DNA of 64,000 nucleotides from Actinomycetaceae bacterium (GTDB lineage Bacteria; Actinomycetota; Actinomycetes; Actinomycetales; Actinomycetaceae): NCBI GenBank assembly GCA_028724905.1, contig JAQYTG010000005.1, positions 62,001 to 126,000 of the forward strand, read 5' to 3'. Shown piece by piece: positions 1 to 9,621 of this stretch (position 1 is its first letter; each line of letters starts with the position of its first letter). The notes under the pieces were generated by a model. It saw only the letters and a program-made list of their open reading frames with translations, ran no database searches and was not told where the DNA came from. The position numbers and the translations under genes were made by a program.

Positions 1-119
1 CCCAAGTTCCGGCTTTGTGGCTGCTCAAGCTCCCAATTCTAGAGCCGCGCTCGCAGCGCTGATTGTGGCCATTTCGCCGTGCGGGAATTTTTGATCGAGA
101 ATTTTACCAAGGCGCTTAT

Positions 120-125
120 TAGACT
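120..125 (+). promoter_or_regulatory. -10-like hexamer for a leaderless dnaE start
   Basis: TAGACT lies 7 nt before the ATG at 133 and there is no convincing ribosome binding site between them. The same spacing recurs at many genes in this window, so I read it as a leaderless promoter. It favours the ATG at 133 over the GTG at 79 that opens the ORF-track entry. No clear -35 box is visible. Confidence 0.45.
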
Positions 126-132
126 GGTGGGT

Positions 133-3100
133 ATGGTTCTCAGCAACGATTTTGCACACTTGCACGTGCACACCGACTATTCTCTGCTCGATGGGGCGGC
201 GAAAATCAAAAAGCTCGTGAAAGAGGTAGCTGCCCAAGGGCAGAGCGCGGTAGCCATCACGGATCATGGCTATCTGTTTGGCGCCTATGAATTTTGGAAA
301 GCTGCTCGCGATGCCGGTGTGAAACCGATTGTGGGACTGGAGGCGTATATGACGCCAGGCACGTCCCGCTTTGATCGCACCCGCGTGCAGTGGGGGAGGC
401 CGGATCAGAAGAGTGACGACGTATCGGCTGCAGGTGCCTATACACACATGACGTTGTTGAGTGAAAACAATATCGGAATGCACAATCTTTTCCGTATGGG
501 GTCGCTGGCGTCACTCGACGGGCAGTTCGGCAAGTGGCCGCGTATGGATCGGGATTTGCTGGAGAGCTATCACGATGGCCTGATCGGCACCGCGGGTTGC
601 CCCTCGGGAGAGATTCAGACGCGGCTACGTCTGGGGCAAAAAGACGAGGCTCTGCGGGCAGCGGGAGAGCTCCAAGATATCTTCGGCAAAGAGAATTTTT
701 TCGTCGAGCTCATGGATCATGGAATTGACATTGAGCGACGGGTACAAAAAGAGCTCATCGAGTTGGCGCGTAAGATTGGGGCGCCAATCATTGCCACCAA
801 CGATTCGCACTACGTGAAGCAGTCTGACGATCACGTGCAAGATGCTATGCTCTGTATCAACTCCGGCTCCACACTCACCGATCCGACTCGCTTTAAGTTT
901 GACGGGTCGGGGTATTATCTGCGCTCCACGCAGGAGATGCACCAGCTTTTTGCTGAACTTCCTGAAGCGTGCGAGAACACTCTAGCTGTGGCTCAGCGCT
1001 GCAATGTCTCTTTCCGCACTACTGGCGATGGGGCAAACTATATGCCTAGTTTCCCTGTGCCGGAGGGAGAGGACGAGACGTCGTGGTTTATTCGGGAAGT
1101 GGAACGTGGGCTGCACCATCGTTTTGGCGATACGATCCCTGACGATGTGCGTGAACGTGCCAATTATGAGGTGGGCGTGATCGTGCAGATGGGCTTCCCT
1201 GGCTACTTCCTGGTGGTGGCAGATTATATTGATTGGGCGCGCAAAAATGGCATTCGAGTGGGGCCAGGGCGTGGCTCTGGGGCTGGCTCAATGGTGGCCT
1301 ACTGCTTGGGTATTACCCAGCTGGATCCGATCAAGCACGGATTGCTCTTTGAACGCTTCTTAAACCCTGAGCGCGTGAGTATGCCGGATATCGACGTAGA
1401 TTTCGACGATCGCCGCCGACCAGAAGTCATTCACTATGTGGAAGAAAAATACGGCAAGGATAAAGTCTCACAGGTTGTCACCTTTGGCACGATCAAAGCC
1501 AAACAGGCGCTCAAAGATTCTGCTCGCGTGCTTGGCTATCCCTTTGAAATGGGGGATCGGCTCACGAAAGCTATGCCGCCATCCGTGATGGGCAAAGATA
1601 TCCCCGTCAATGAGATTTTCAATAAAGACAACGAGCGCTATGCGGAGGCTGGCGAATTTCGTTCAGTGATTGAGAGTGACGGCGATGCCAAACGAGTATT
1701 CGACCTCGCCACAGGGTTAGAGGGGCTAGTGCGCCAGACAGGGGTGCACGCGTGTGCCGTCATTATGAGTAGTGCTCCGCTCACTGACGTCATCCCCGTG
1801 ATGCGCAATGCGAAAGACAATATCGTCCTCACCCAGTTTGAATACCCGCAATGCGAGGAATTGGGTCTGATTAAAATGGACTTCCTCGGGCTGTCGAACC
1901 TCACCACGATCAATGATGCGATTGCGAATATCGCTGCGAACGGTAAAGAGGCGCCAGATATTGATGCGATTGAGCTTGACGACAAAGCCACATTCGAGTT
2001 GCTCGGGCGAGCCGATACTCTTGGGGTTTTCCAGCTCGAAGGCTCGGGGATGCGCTCGTTGCTTAAGCAGATGAAAGCTGACGAGTTCGCCGATATTTCA
2101 GCCGTTTCTGCTCTCTATCGGCCAGGGCCAATGGGGGCTAATTCGCATATCAACTACGCTTTGCGCAAGAACGGACTGCAGGAGATCACCCCGATTCATC
2201 CCGAGCTGAAAGAGCCGCTCCAAGACATTTTGGCGCCCACGTATGGCCTGATTGTGTTCCAGGAACAAGTGATGAAAATTGCGCAGAAAGTGGCAGGTTT
2301 CTCGCTGGGGCAAGCAGATATTTTGCGCAAAGCTATGGGCAAGAAAAAAGCAGACGTGCTAGCCAAACAATTTGAGGGCTTCGCTGCGGGGATGCGCTCC
2401 AATGGGTACTCAGATGAGTGTATTCACACGCTGTGGGATATTCTGGTGCCGTTCGCCTCCTATGCGTTTAATAAGTCGCATTCAGAGGCGTATGCTCTCG
2501 TGGCCTATCAGACGGCGTATTTGAAAGCGCACTATCCGGTGGAGTTTATGGCTGCTCTGCTGGCCACGAATACCGGTAAGACCGATAAAATGGCCGCCTA
2601 TCTTGCCGATTGCCGGCGTTTGGGCATTCCGGTGTTGGTGCCTGATGTCAATGAATCTCGCGCCGGATATTGGGCTGTGGGTGAAGAGATTCGCGTGGGG
2701 CTTTCGGGCATCAAAAATGTGGGTGCTGGCGTCGTTGATGGAATTATTGCGGCTCGTGAGGAGAAGGGGGCGTTTACCAGCTTCCAGGATTTCTTAGACA
2801 AGGTACCCTCGCAGGTATGCAATAAGCGCGCTATGGAGTGCATGATTAAAGCCGGTGCTTTCGATTCGCTCGGCTATACGCGCCGCGCTCTGCTTGCCGT
2901 CATGGAAGAAGCTATTGATGCTGTGCTACCCGTCAAACGCAACGAAGCTGCGGGGCAGTTTGATCTCTTTGGTGGCTTAGGCGGTGGGCAGGAATCGTCA
3001 TTCACAGTGAATGTGCCGGATGTACCTGAGTGGGATAAACGTCAGAAGCTCAACATCGAACGTGAAATGCTCGGCTTGTACGTCTCCGATCACCCACTTT

Positions 3101-3675
3101 CTGATATGGAAGCATTTCTGGCGCGTACATCCGATACTACCGTCGTACAACTGCTCGACAATGAGGCTATTGCAGATGGCCAACCAGTGACGATTGCCGG
3201 ATTAATTTCATCGGTGCAGACGCGAGTGGCAAAAAAGAGCGGAAAAGTGTGGGCGACAATTGGTTTGGAAGATCTCACCGGCTCCACTCTGGTGAACGTT
3301 TTCACTAAGACGTATGAGAAAACCGCACCATTGCTCACTCAAGATGCGGTGGTGATCGTCCATGCTCGCGTCTCCATCCGTGAGGGGGCGGTGAGTCTTT
3401 CGGCGCAGAGCATTGAGTTGGCACCTACTGACGTCGATCTCAACGCTCCGGTGGATGTACAGGTACATGAGCGTATCTGCACACCAAAACTAGTGGAGCA
3501 GCTTGCCCAGGTGCTCGCACAATATCCAGGGGGAGCGCCTGTGCGGCTGCACGTTGTGCAGCGTAAAAAGACCAGCGTCGTCACGCTTGCTCCTGCCTAT
3601 TCGGTGGCTCCGCAGCCTGCGCTCTACTCGGATCTGAAAGTGCTGCTGGGGCGTGATGCTGTGATGTCAGTGTAG
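133..3675 (+). CDS. dnaE: DNA polymerase III alpha subunit (DnaE)
   Basis: Replicative polymerase subunit that copies the chromosome. The start chosen (1180 aa) puts the PHP motif HLHVHTDYSLLDG at about residues 8-20, as is usual for DnaE, and gives a length close to actinobacterial DnaE1. The polymerase active-site segment PDIDVDFDD is at about residues 417-426. A C-terminal OB-fold segment (VTIAGLISSVQTRV) begins near residue 1018. The ORF is intact. The upstream GTG at 79 would add 18 residues with no family counterpart. The next gene is on the opposite strand, so dnaE appears to be transcribed alone. Confidence 0.97.
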   Translation: MVLSNDFAHLHVHTDYSLLDGAAKIKKLVKEVAAQGQSAVAITDHGYLFGAYEFWKAARDAGVKPIVGLEAYMTPGTSRFDRTRVQWGRPDQKSDDVSAAGAYTHMTLLSENNIGMHNLFRMGSLASLDGQFGKWPRMDRDLLESYHDGLIGTAGCPSGEIQTRLRLGQKDEALRAAGELQDIFGKENFFVELMDHGIDIERRVQKELIELARKIGAPIIATNDSHYVKQSDDHVQDAMLCINSGSTLTDPTRFKFDGSGYYLRSTQEMHQLFAELPEACENTLAVAQRCNVSFRTTGDGANYMPSFPVPEGEDETSWFIREVERGLHHRFGDTIPDDVRERANYEVGVIVQMGFPGYFLVVADYIDWARKNGIRVGPGRGSGAGSMVAYCLGITQLDPIKHGLLFERFLNPERVSMPDIDVDFDDRRRPEVIHYVEEKYGKDKVSQVVTFGTIKAKQALKDSARVLGYPFEMGDRLTKAMPPSVMGKDIPVNEIFNKDNERYAEAGEFRSVIESDGDAKRVFDLATGLEGLVRQTGVHACAVIMSSAPLTDVIPVMRNAKDNIVLTQFEYPQCEELGLIKMDFLGLSNLTTINDAIANIAANGKEAPDIDAIELDDKATFELLGRADTLGVFQLEGSGMRSLLKQMKADEFADISAVSALYRPGPMGANSHINYALRKNGLQEITPIHPELKEPLQDILAPTYGLIVFQEQVMKIAQKVAGFSLGQADILRKAMGKKKADVLAKQFEGFAAGMRSNGYSDECIHTLWDILVPFASYAFNKSHSEAYALVAYQTAYLKAHYPVEFMAALLATNTGKTDKMAAYLADCRRLGIPVLVPDVNESRAGYWAVGEEIRVGLSGIKNVGAGVVDGIIAAREEKGAFTSFQDFLDKVPSQVCNKRAMECMIKAGAFDSLGYTRRALLAVMEEAIDAVLPVKRNEAAGQFDLFGGLGGGQESSFTVNVPDVPEWDKRQKLNIEREMLGLYVSDHPLSDMEAFLARTSDTTVVQLLDNEAIADGQPVTIAGLISSVQTRVAKKSGKVWATIGLEDLTGSTLVNVFTKTYEKTAPLLTQDAVVIVHARVSIREGAVSLSAQSIELAPTDVDLNAPVDVQVHERICTPKLVEQLAQVLAQYPGGAPVRLHVVQRKKTSVVTLAPAYSVAPQPALYSDLKVLLGRDAVMSV

Positions 3676-4158
3676 CTCGTGGTGCTGGCACCAGCGCTGG
3701 TGTCTGTGTGCGTTAGTCTCGGTGCTGGTGCAGCGTTGGTGCTTGTGCTAATGTCTCTGCCGGCGTCTCGGGGCACAGGAGTATGTCTCAGGGCGCAGGT
3801 GTATAGCGCGTAGCAATGCGTACGGCATGATACGTAGCGACGTGACGATGCGGGGTATTTTTGGGCAGCGGGATATTTTAGGTAGTTGTAGCAGCCGGCT
3901 CGTAGTAGATGTCGAGTGTATGTGTGACGCCTGAGGATATGTATGACGGCGCTGTTGCGAACTCGCGGCGCTGGCTCGGGCTCCGCGAGGAGGGATGGTT
4001 ATTGAAGGGCGGTTGGTACTAGATGGTCGGGGACTCGCGCTGCTGGCTTGAGCTCCGCTAGTGCGGGCTCGGCTAGTGCGAGTTTCATTTTGGTGCTCAT
4101 CGGCCGTCTTTGAGACTTGCCGTCTGTGTCTGGCCTTACGCCGTGAGTGCGCTTGTGT
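3676..4158. other. Gap between convergent dnaE and zur with degenerate repeats
   Basis: No gene is convincing here. The stretch just after dnaE holds the perfect palindrome CACCAGCGCTGGTG (3689-3702), next to a second small hairpin, and could end transcription although no T-run follows. Two imperfect copies of an actcgcg..gctggct..gctccgc block lie near 3961 and 4032. ORF-track entries in this gap are shadows. Confidence 0.5.
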
Positions 4159-4563
4159 CTATGCCTGCTTTTGCGCTTTTTCCTGGCAGGCAGAGCAGAG
4201 GCCGTAGAGCTCAAGAGAGTGGCTGACGTCGCTAAAGCCATGCCGGCCGGCCACCTCACGAGCCCAATCTTCGACGTCTTTAGCGCTGATCTCTTCGGTG
4301 GTGCCGCAAGAACGGCAGACGAGATGGTGGTGGTGCTGATCGTTTCCACAGTATCGGAAAAGCTGTACATCGGAATCTTCTAGCCGCACCACGTCTACGT
4401 CGTGTGATGCCGCTAGATCTTGCAGATTACGATAGACAGTGGCGAGTCCTACTGTCTCTCCTGCGGCCTCAAGGCGTTCGTAGAGATCTTGGGCGGAGAT
4501 AAAATTCTGCCTGCTCTTTAGCGCCCGCACAATTGCGGTGCGCTGGCGAGTCTTTCGTTGCAT
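4159..4563 (-). CDS. zur: Fur-family regulator, probably the zinc repressor Zur
   Basis: A 134-aa Fur-family metal-responsive repressor. It has an N-terminal winged helix (TRQRTAIVRAL, LATVYRNLQDLA) and the metal-binding His cluster HHHHLVCRSCG at about residues 76-88. A second CxxC pair (CSAC) near the C-terminus completes the usual structural zinc site. It lies downstream of znuA-znuC-znuB on the same strand, the common Zur context in actinobacteria, although 780 bp separates it from znuB. Start codon ATG is preceded by AAGGAG at good spacing, so it is probably translated from its own leader. A Fur or PerR role cannot be excluded from sequence alone. Confidence 0.85.
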   Translation of the reverse strand: MQRKTRQRTAIVRALKSRQNFISAQDLYERLEAAGETVGLATVYRNLQDLAASHDVDVVRLEDSDVQLFRYCGNDQHHHHLVCRSCGTTEEISAKDVEDWAREVAGRHGFSDVSHSLELYGLCSACQEKAQKQA

Positions 4564-5345
4564 AGGCGCTCCTTCTAGTTCCCTGTCTCCATCTGCTGCT
4601 GTGGGCTCTACATTGGCTTTATATCCGCCTCATGTAGAGATGCCCGCTCAGCGTGTGCATCTTGTGCGTCTGCCTTAAGCCGCGGTGTGCTGATATACAC
4701 CGCATGGCTGCGTCGTCACCACGGACTGGATGGTACCCCATTGCCAGCGGCGTGTTGATACGCACCGCATGGGTGCGTCGTCACCAACACTGTGTACTAC
4801 ACCGCACAAGATACTCTCATTGTAGAGGGATTGCGAGAGCTCACAGATATCTATTGCGGTTTCTATCTTCTGGAGGCTTCTGGTGGTGGCCAGCTGCGAT
4901 AGCGGATCTCCTGCAAGTTCCCTGTTTTGTAGGCTGTACTGTTGCTCTTCTGTGGGTTGCCCTGTTGCCTCGAGCACCCGCATACCGTCCACGAGCACCG
5001 TCACCTCGTGCCCTGTTGCCTCCCATAGGCCGCCCTGAGATAGACCGATCTTTTCCGAGCTTAGATTTCTCGCCAATGACTTTCTGTGATTCTTCCCTGC
5101 TAGACCAACGCGAAGCCGCTAGAGTAATGCGAAACCGTCATCACACCAACAGCCTGTGTCCATCAGCTTAAAGATGTCGATCGGGCATAAGACAGAAAGC
5201 GTTGATCGCAGGTTGATCATGGGTTGAGTGTTGTTGAGTAGCTGCTCTGGTGTGGAGTGGAGATGTATAGGTCATTCTATATGTAATTATGTACGGATAT
5301 ATGTAGCTATACTAACTATGTGTGGCTATGTGTGGCTATGTGTGG
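4564..5345. other. Repeat-bearing gap between zur and znuB
   Basis: No recognised gene. ORFs 4653-5171 (+) and 4675-5076 (-) show no family resemblance and overlap a direct repeat. From about 5321 to 5356 there are three to four tandem copies of the 10-mer tgtggctatg, and the last of these runs into the znuB stop codon. A zur promoter must lie near 4570-4700. Confidence 0.5.
4683..4786. repeat. Pair of 39-bp direct repeats
   Basis: Copies at 4683-4721 and 4748-4786 match at 34 of 39 positions and share the core caccgcatgg.tgcgtcgtc. Each copy begins with a small self-complementary element (cggtgt..acaccg in the first; gcgt..acgc in the second). Function unknown. Confidence 0.7.
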
Positions 5346-6209
5346 CTATATGTGGTTTTTGGCGCTCAGATGCTGCACGATCGGATGCAGCGCAGCCACC
5401 ACTATGTACAGGCCAACGGCGAGTACCACGATCATGGCTCCTGGGCTAAACGGGTAAATATAGGTAATCACCAAGCCGGCCACGGATACAATCACTCCCA
5501 CCGCCATCCCGATAGCTATAGTGCCTCGGAACGAGTTGGCGACCAGCTGTCCGATTGCCACCGGCACGATCATAATGGCTGAGACGAGCAGCACCCCTAC
5601 GACTCGCATCGAAATCGACACCGTGAGAGCTGCCAGCATGGCCACGCAGATATTCAGTGCGCCCACGCGCAGTCCGCTCGCTCGTGAGAACTCCGGATCG
5701 TAGGAGAGAGCAAAAAGTGGCCCGCGTAGCCCAATACCCACAGCCACAATAAACAGCGTTAGCCCGATAGTGTAGCTCACATCGCTGCTGTTCACGGTGG
5801 CGATAGAGCCGAAGAGATAGCTGGTGAGATTCGTCGTTGTGCCGCCAGCTATCCGAATCAGGATCACACCTCCGGCAATCCCTCCGTAAAACAGCATGGC
5901 AAGCGCCACATCTGAGCCAGTGCGTCCGCGTGCTCGAAGTACTTCAATTGCAATAGCTCCGAGCATAGATGCCACGATGGCTCCAGGAACGGCCAGCATA
6001 TCAGCAGGTTGAAGACCGATGCCGGCGCCGATGAGCCATCCTAGGGCCACTCCGGTGAGAGCGATATGGCCGATGCCGTCTCCCATGAGCGCCATTGATC
6101 GCTGTACCAGGTAGGTGCCGACGATGGGGGCAGAGATACCTACAAGAACGGCTACAATCAACGCTCGCACCATCAGCTCGGAGGTGAGCATTTCTGATAA
6201 AAGCTCCAT
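5346..6209 (-). CDS. znuB: Zinc ABC transporter permease (ZnuB)
   Basis: Membrane permease of the ABC-3 family, 287 aa, with about eight hydrophobic segments. The N-terminal motif VGTYLVQRSMALMGDGIGHIA is typical of metal permeases of the ZnuB/TroC type. It would pass zinc delivered by ZnuA across the membrane, driven by ZnuC. It starts 13 bp after znuC, with an AGGGAAG ribosome binding site, so the two are co-transcribed. The last codons run into a 10-bp tandem repeat (tgtggctatg), so the exact C-terminus may vary between strains. Confidence 0.92.
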   Translation of the reverse strand: MELLSEMLTSELMVRALIVAVLVGISAPIVGTYLVQRSMALMGDGIGHIALTGVALGWLIGAGIGLQPADMLAVPGAIVASMLGAIAIEVLRARGRTGSDVALAMLFYGGIAGGVILIRIAGGTTTNLTSYLFGSIATVNSSDVSYTIGLTLFIVAVGIGLRGPLFALSYDPEFSRASGLRVGALNICVAMLAALTVSISMRVVGVLLVSAIMIVPVAIGQLVANSFRGTIAIGMAVGVIVSVAGLVITYIYPFSPGAMIVVLAVGLYIVVAALHPIVQHLSAKNHI

Positions 6210-6222
6210 ACCTGCTTCCCTT

Positions 6223-7023
6223 TCACTCTCCGGTCAGTTTCGGTGCGTGATGGCGTACCAGCGGATCGCGGTGATGGCCAGCATGGCTTTTGTCCAACGC
6301 GGCCGGAAGCCCCTCGGGGGAGCCATCATAAATGATCTGCCCATCCTCAAGGTAGATCACGCGGTCGAGCAGCTCCGTGAGTTCTTCCGTCTCGTGAAGC
6401 ACGATTATCTGCGTGACGCCGGCGCTTTTGAGGTTTCCCAATGTGCGTGCCAGGGCGGCGCGTGAATCGGCATCTACTCCGGCCAACGGCTCGTCTAAAA
6501 ACAGTACCGACGGGTCGCGCACGAGTGCGCGTGCGATGGCCAACCGCTGTGCTTGCCCACCCGAGAAAATCTGCACGTGATCGTTGGCGCGCTCTTGCAA
6601 CCCCACTGCTGCCAGTGCTTCCAACGCTTTTTGCTTGGCCTTTCTCCCTCGGTCTGCAAAGAGATGCCCGCGGGAGAGCAGGCCTGAACGCACCACCTCG
6701 ATGGCTGTGGCAGGTACGCCTGAGCGTGGCGTCACTCGCTGTGGCACATATCCAATGCGTTCATGTGGCATACGGGCGCTTCCTTGCATATGGTCCAGCA
6801 TTTGCACGCTGCCTGAAGTAGGCCGGTAGATGCCGAGCAAGGTGCGCACGAGGGTGGATTTTCCTGAGCCGTTGGCGCCCATGAGTGCCACCACCTGACC
6901 GGTGGAAATAGAAAACGAGATCTCGTGCAAAATAGGCGAAGCGCCCAGAACGAGTGAGACGTTCTGGGCTGCAACGGCTGTGTCCGCACTAGTAGAGCGG
7001 CTGGTATCGCGATTTATTGGCAT
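6223..7023 (-). CDS. znuC: Zinc ABC transporter ATP-binding protein (ZnuC)
   Basis: ATPase of the zinc importer, 266 aa. Walker A GANGSGKST is at about residues 49-57, a signature FSGGQAQR near 158 and Walker B VLFLDEPLAG near 178. The reading frame overlaps the end of znuA by 10 bp, which indicates translational coupling. Substrate assignment rests on the neighbouring ZnuA with its His-rich loop; manganese is a less likely alternative. Confidence 0.93.
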   Translation of the reverse strand: MPINRDTSRSTSADTAVAAQNVSLVLGASPILHEISFSISTGQVVALMGANGSGKSTLVRTLLGIYRPTSGSVQMLDHMQGSARMPHERIGYVPQRVTPRSGVPATAIEVVRSGLLSRGHLFADRGRKAKQKALEALAAVGLQERANDHVQIFSGGQAQRLAIARALVRDPSVLFLDEPLAGVDADSRAALARTLGNLKSAGVTQIIVLHETEELTELLDRVIYLEDGQIIYDGSPEGLPAALDKSHAGHHRDPLVRHHAPKLTGE

Positions 7024-8045
7024 TGAAGTGCGCTTCGTAATTCCTTGAGATTGTTGTGCATCGCCGAGATGTAATCTCCCGACTCTGGCTTAGATTCTAC
7101 AGGAGATAATACCGCCGTTTTAGCTCCGGTTTCCTGTGCTACGGCTTGTGCCGTCTTCGGAGAGACGAGCTCTTCAGTGAAAATCGTGGTAGTGCCGTTA
7201 GCTTGGACGATTCTCTTGACCTTGGCAAGATCGGCCGGAGATGGCTCAGCTTCGGGATCTACCCCAGAAATCGCATACTGATTGAGGCCATAGCGTCCGG
7301 TGAGGTAGCCAAAAGCGGCGTGCGAGGTGACGACGTCGCGCAGCTTACACTGCTTGAGGCCAGTGGAAAACGCCGAATCGAGATCGTCAAGTTTTGTATT
7401 GAGCGCATCCAAATTGTCCTTAAAGGTCTCGGCTTTATTGGCGTTCGCGGTACTCAGTGCGTCGGTGAGAGCGCTCGCGGCAGCTTTCATGCGCACCGGA
7501 TCGAGCCAGAAGTGCGGATCGAGCCCCAATGCGGCGTGGTCGTGGCTATGTGCGTGGGCATCCTCCTCTCCCTCGTGATCGTCGTGCTCGTCATGATCGT
7601 GGCCGTCTGCGCCGTCACCAGTGATCTGTGGTTTTTCAAGGGAGACCTGCGAGGAAAGATCCACGACTGTAGGCCCTGAGATAGTGGCTACGGCGTCATC
7701 GAGGGACGGCTGGAATCCTTTCACGTAGATAACGAGCTGCGATTTTGAGAGGTTGCTGATGTCTGCAGGGGAGAGTTCAAAGTCGTGCGGCTCCACGTTT
7801 GCTGGAGTGATCGGCGAGACGGTGACGGCATCGGCTCCGATTTGCTCAGCCAGCCACGCCACTGGGTAGAACGATGCGGCGACGGTGAGTTTATCTGCAG
7901 TTGCAGAACTTCCGGTGCTTGTGGCATCGGGGGACGCGGTGGTGCTAGAGCAAGAGGAGAGGGCTAGGAGGCTAGCTGCGCCAGCAGCAATGAGAGCACT
8001 CATACGTGGACGTGCCAACATAGGCTTTTTGAGATTCGTTTTCAT
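7014..8045 (-). CDS. znuA: Zinc-binding lipoprotein of the ABC importer (ZnuA)
   Basis: Solute-binding lipoprotein, 343 aa. The N-terminus has a positively charged start, a hydrophobic stretch and the lipobox LLALSSC, with the lipidated Cys at residue 32. A His/Asp-rich loop (GHDHDEHDDHEGEEDAHAHSHDH, here abbreviated GHDHDEHDD..HAHSHDH) spans about residues 148-170, a hallmark of zinc rather than manganese binders. Metal ligands expected of the family are visible around VEPHDFE and DPHFWLDP. No ribosome binding site precedes the ATG; instead a TACCAT hexamer lies 7 nt upstream, so the mRNA may be leaderless. A Zur-type palindrome sits just upstream of that hexamer. Confidence 0.93.
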   Translation of the reverse strand: MKTNLKKPMLARPRMSALIAAGAASLLALSSCSSTTASPDATSTGSSATADKLTVAASFYPVAWLAEQIGADAVTVSPITPANVEPHDFELSPADISNLSKSQLVIYVKGFQPSLDDAVATISGPTVVDLSSQVSLEKPQITGDGADGHDHDEHDDHEGEEDAHAHSHDHAALGLDPHFWLDPVRMKAAASALTDALSTANANKAETFKDNLDALNTKLDDLDSAFSTGLKQCKLRDVVTSHAAFGYLTGRYGLNQYAISGVDPEAEPSPADLAKVKRIVQANGTTTIFTEELVSPKTAQAVAQETGAKTAVLSPVESKPESGDYISAMHNNLKELRSALQCQ

Positions 8046-8052
8046 AAAATCA

Positions 8053-8082
8053 ATGGTAGGAACTATTGAGAATTATTTTCAA
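8053..8082 (-). promoter_or_regulatory. znuA promoter with Zur-box-like palindrome
   Basis: The 17-bp imperfect palindrome ttgagaattattttcaa (8066-8082) resembles the AT-rich Zur operators of Gram-positive bacteria. On the minus strand it lies just upstream of a -10-like TACCAT (plus positions 8053-8058). A repressor bound here would cover the -35 region. The divergent glyS start is about 145 bp away. Confidence 0.7.
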
Positions 8083-8226
8083 ATTTTTGTGGCGGCTGCG
8101 ACTAGATGTGACACATATCAAAGCTGGCATGGACGCTGGTGTGAAACGATTGCGCTGCCTCACCCGTACAATAGCAGGGTTACATAACGATTCCGCATCA
8201 TCCAGATGCGGCAGAAAGGAATGAGC

Positions 8227-9621
8227 ATGGCTAAGGCAGCTCCCTCACAACTCGACAACGTCATCTCGCTAGCGAAGCGGCGAGGATTCGTCTTTCCCTC
8301 TGGTGATATTTACGGCGGCACTCGCTCTGCCTGGGATTATGGCCCGCTCGGGGTGGAGCTCAAAGAGAACATCAAACGCCAATGGTGGCGTGCCAACGTG
8401 ACGAGCCGAGCCGACGTGGTGGGGCTAGATTCCTCTATTATTTTGCCGCGCGAGGTATGGGTGGCGAGTGGCCACGTGGCCACATTTTCCGATCCCTTGA
8501 TTGAGTGCCTGAGCTGCCATAAGCGCCTGCGCGAGGATGAGCTCAAAGAGAGCTATGCAAGCAAGCATGAGCTGGTGGAGGCTGATGTGGATATGGCTGA
8601 CGTCTCCTGCCCGAACTGTGGGGTGCGCGGCCAATGGACGGACTCTAAGCCATTCTCAGGCTTGCTCAAAACCTATCTCGGGCCGGTGGACGACGAGGCG
8701 GGTTTGCACTATCTGCGCCCCGAAACGGCTCAAGGTATTTTCGTGAACTTCCTCAACGTGCTCACGGCGTCACGCAAAAAACCGCCATTCGGCATCGGTC
8801 AGGTGGGGAAGAGCTTCCGCAACGAGATCACTCCTGGCAACTTCATCTTCCGCACTCGGGAATTCGAGCAGATGGAAATTGAGTTTTTTGTGAAGCCAGG
8901 CGAGGACGAACAGTGGCATCAGCGTTGGATTGACGATCGCTTTGCCTGGTATACCGGTCTTGGTATCAATCCGGATAACCTTCGTCTGTATGAGCATCCA
9001 CAAGAAAAGCTCTCGCATTATTCCAAGCGCACCGTAGACATCGAGTATCGCTTTGGATTCCAAGGATCTGAGTGGGGAGAGCTGGAGGGGATCGCGAACC
9101 GTACAGACTTCGATCTCTCGGCGCACTCTCAACATTCGGGCAAGAAACTCGAATACTTCGATCAGGCCGCTGGCGAGCGGTATATTCCGTATGTGATCGA
9201 GCCCTCGGCTGGGCTCACGCGCTCAATGATGGCGTTTTTAGTGGAAGCCTACACTGAAGATGAGGCTCCGAACACCAAGGGTGGAGTAGATAAGCGAGTA
9301 CTGCTCAAACTTGACCCGCGTCTGGCTCCGGTGAAAGCGGCAGTACTACCGCTCTCGCGCTCGGGAGAGCTCTCTCCGGTGGCGCGTGATCTAGCAGCTG
9401 ATCTACGCCAGTACTGGAATGTGGATTTCGATGACGCCGGTGCGCTGGGGCGGCGCTATCGCCGTCAAGATGAGATCGGTACGCCGTTCTGTATTACGGT
9501 GGATTTCGATTCGCTGGACGATCACGCCGTCACGGTGCGCGACAGAGACACCATGGCCCAAGAGCGCATTCCGATGGAACAGGTGCGCGGATATCTCGCT
9601 GAAAAACTCATCGGATGCTAG
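8227..9621 (+). CDS. glyS: Glycyl-tRNA synthetase, class II dimeric type
   Basis: Charges tRNA-Gly with glycine. The chosen start (464 aa, MAKAAPSQL) has AAAGGA six bases upstream; the ORF-track ATG at 8206 lies before this ribosome binding site and is unlikely. The N-terminal [14 protein letters not shown] motif, the class II motif 2 region [21 protein letters not shown] and a C-terminal anticodon-binding domain fit the single-chain alpha2 GlyRS used by actinobacteria. Length agrees with the family. The following dus gene overlaps its last codons. Confidence 0.96.
   Translation: MAKAAPSQLDNVISLAKRRGFVFPSGDIYGGTRSAWDYGPLGVELKENIKRQWWRANVTSRADVVGLDSSIILPREVWVASGHVATFSDPLIECLSCHKRLREDELKESYASKHELVEADVDMADVSCPNCGVRGQWTDSKPFSGLLKTYLGPVDDEAGLHYLRPETAQGIFVNFLNVLTASRKKPPFGIGQVGKSFRNEITPGNFIFRTREFEQMEIEFFVKPGEDEQWHQRWIDDRFAWYTGLGINPDNLRLYEHPQEKLSHYSKRTVDIEYRFGFQGSEWGELEGIANRTDFDLSAHSQHSGKKLEYFDQAAGERYIPYVIEPSAGLTRSMMAFLVEAYTEDEAPNTKGGVDKRVLLKLDPRLAPVKAAVLPLSRSGELSPVARDLAADLRQYWNVDFDDAGALGRRYRRQDEIGTPFCITVDFDSLDDHAVTVRDRDTMAQERIPMEQVRGYLAEKLIGC

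Noticed and set aside
4675-5076. 133-aa minus-strand ORF between zur and znuB
   Set aside because: No family resemblance, overlaps the 39-bp direct repeat and has no ribosome binding site or promoter hexamer. A real gene cannot be fully excluded.
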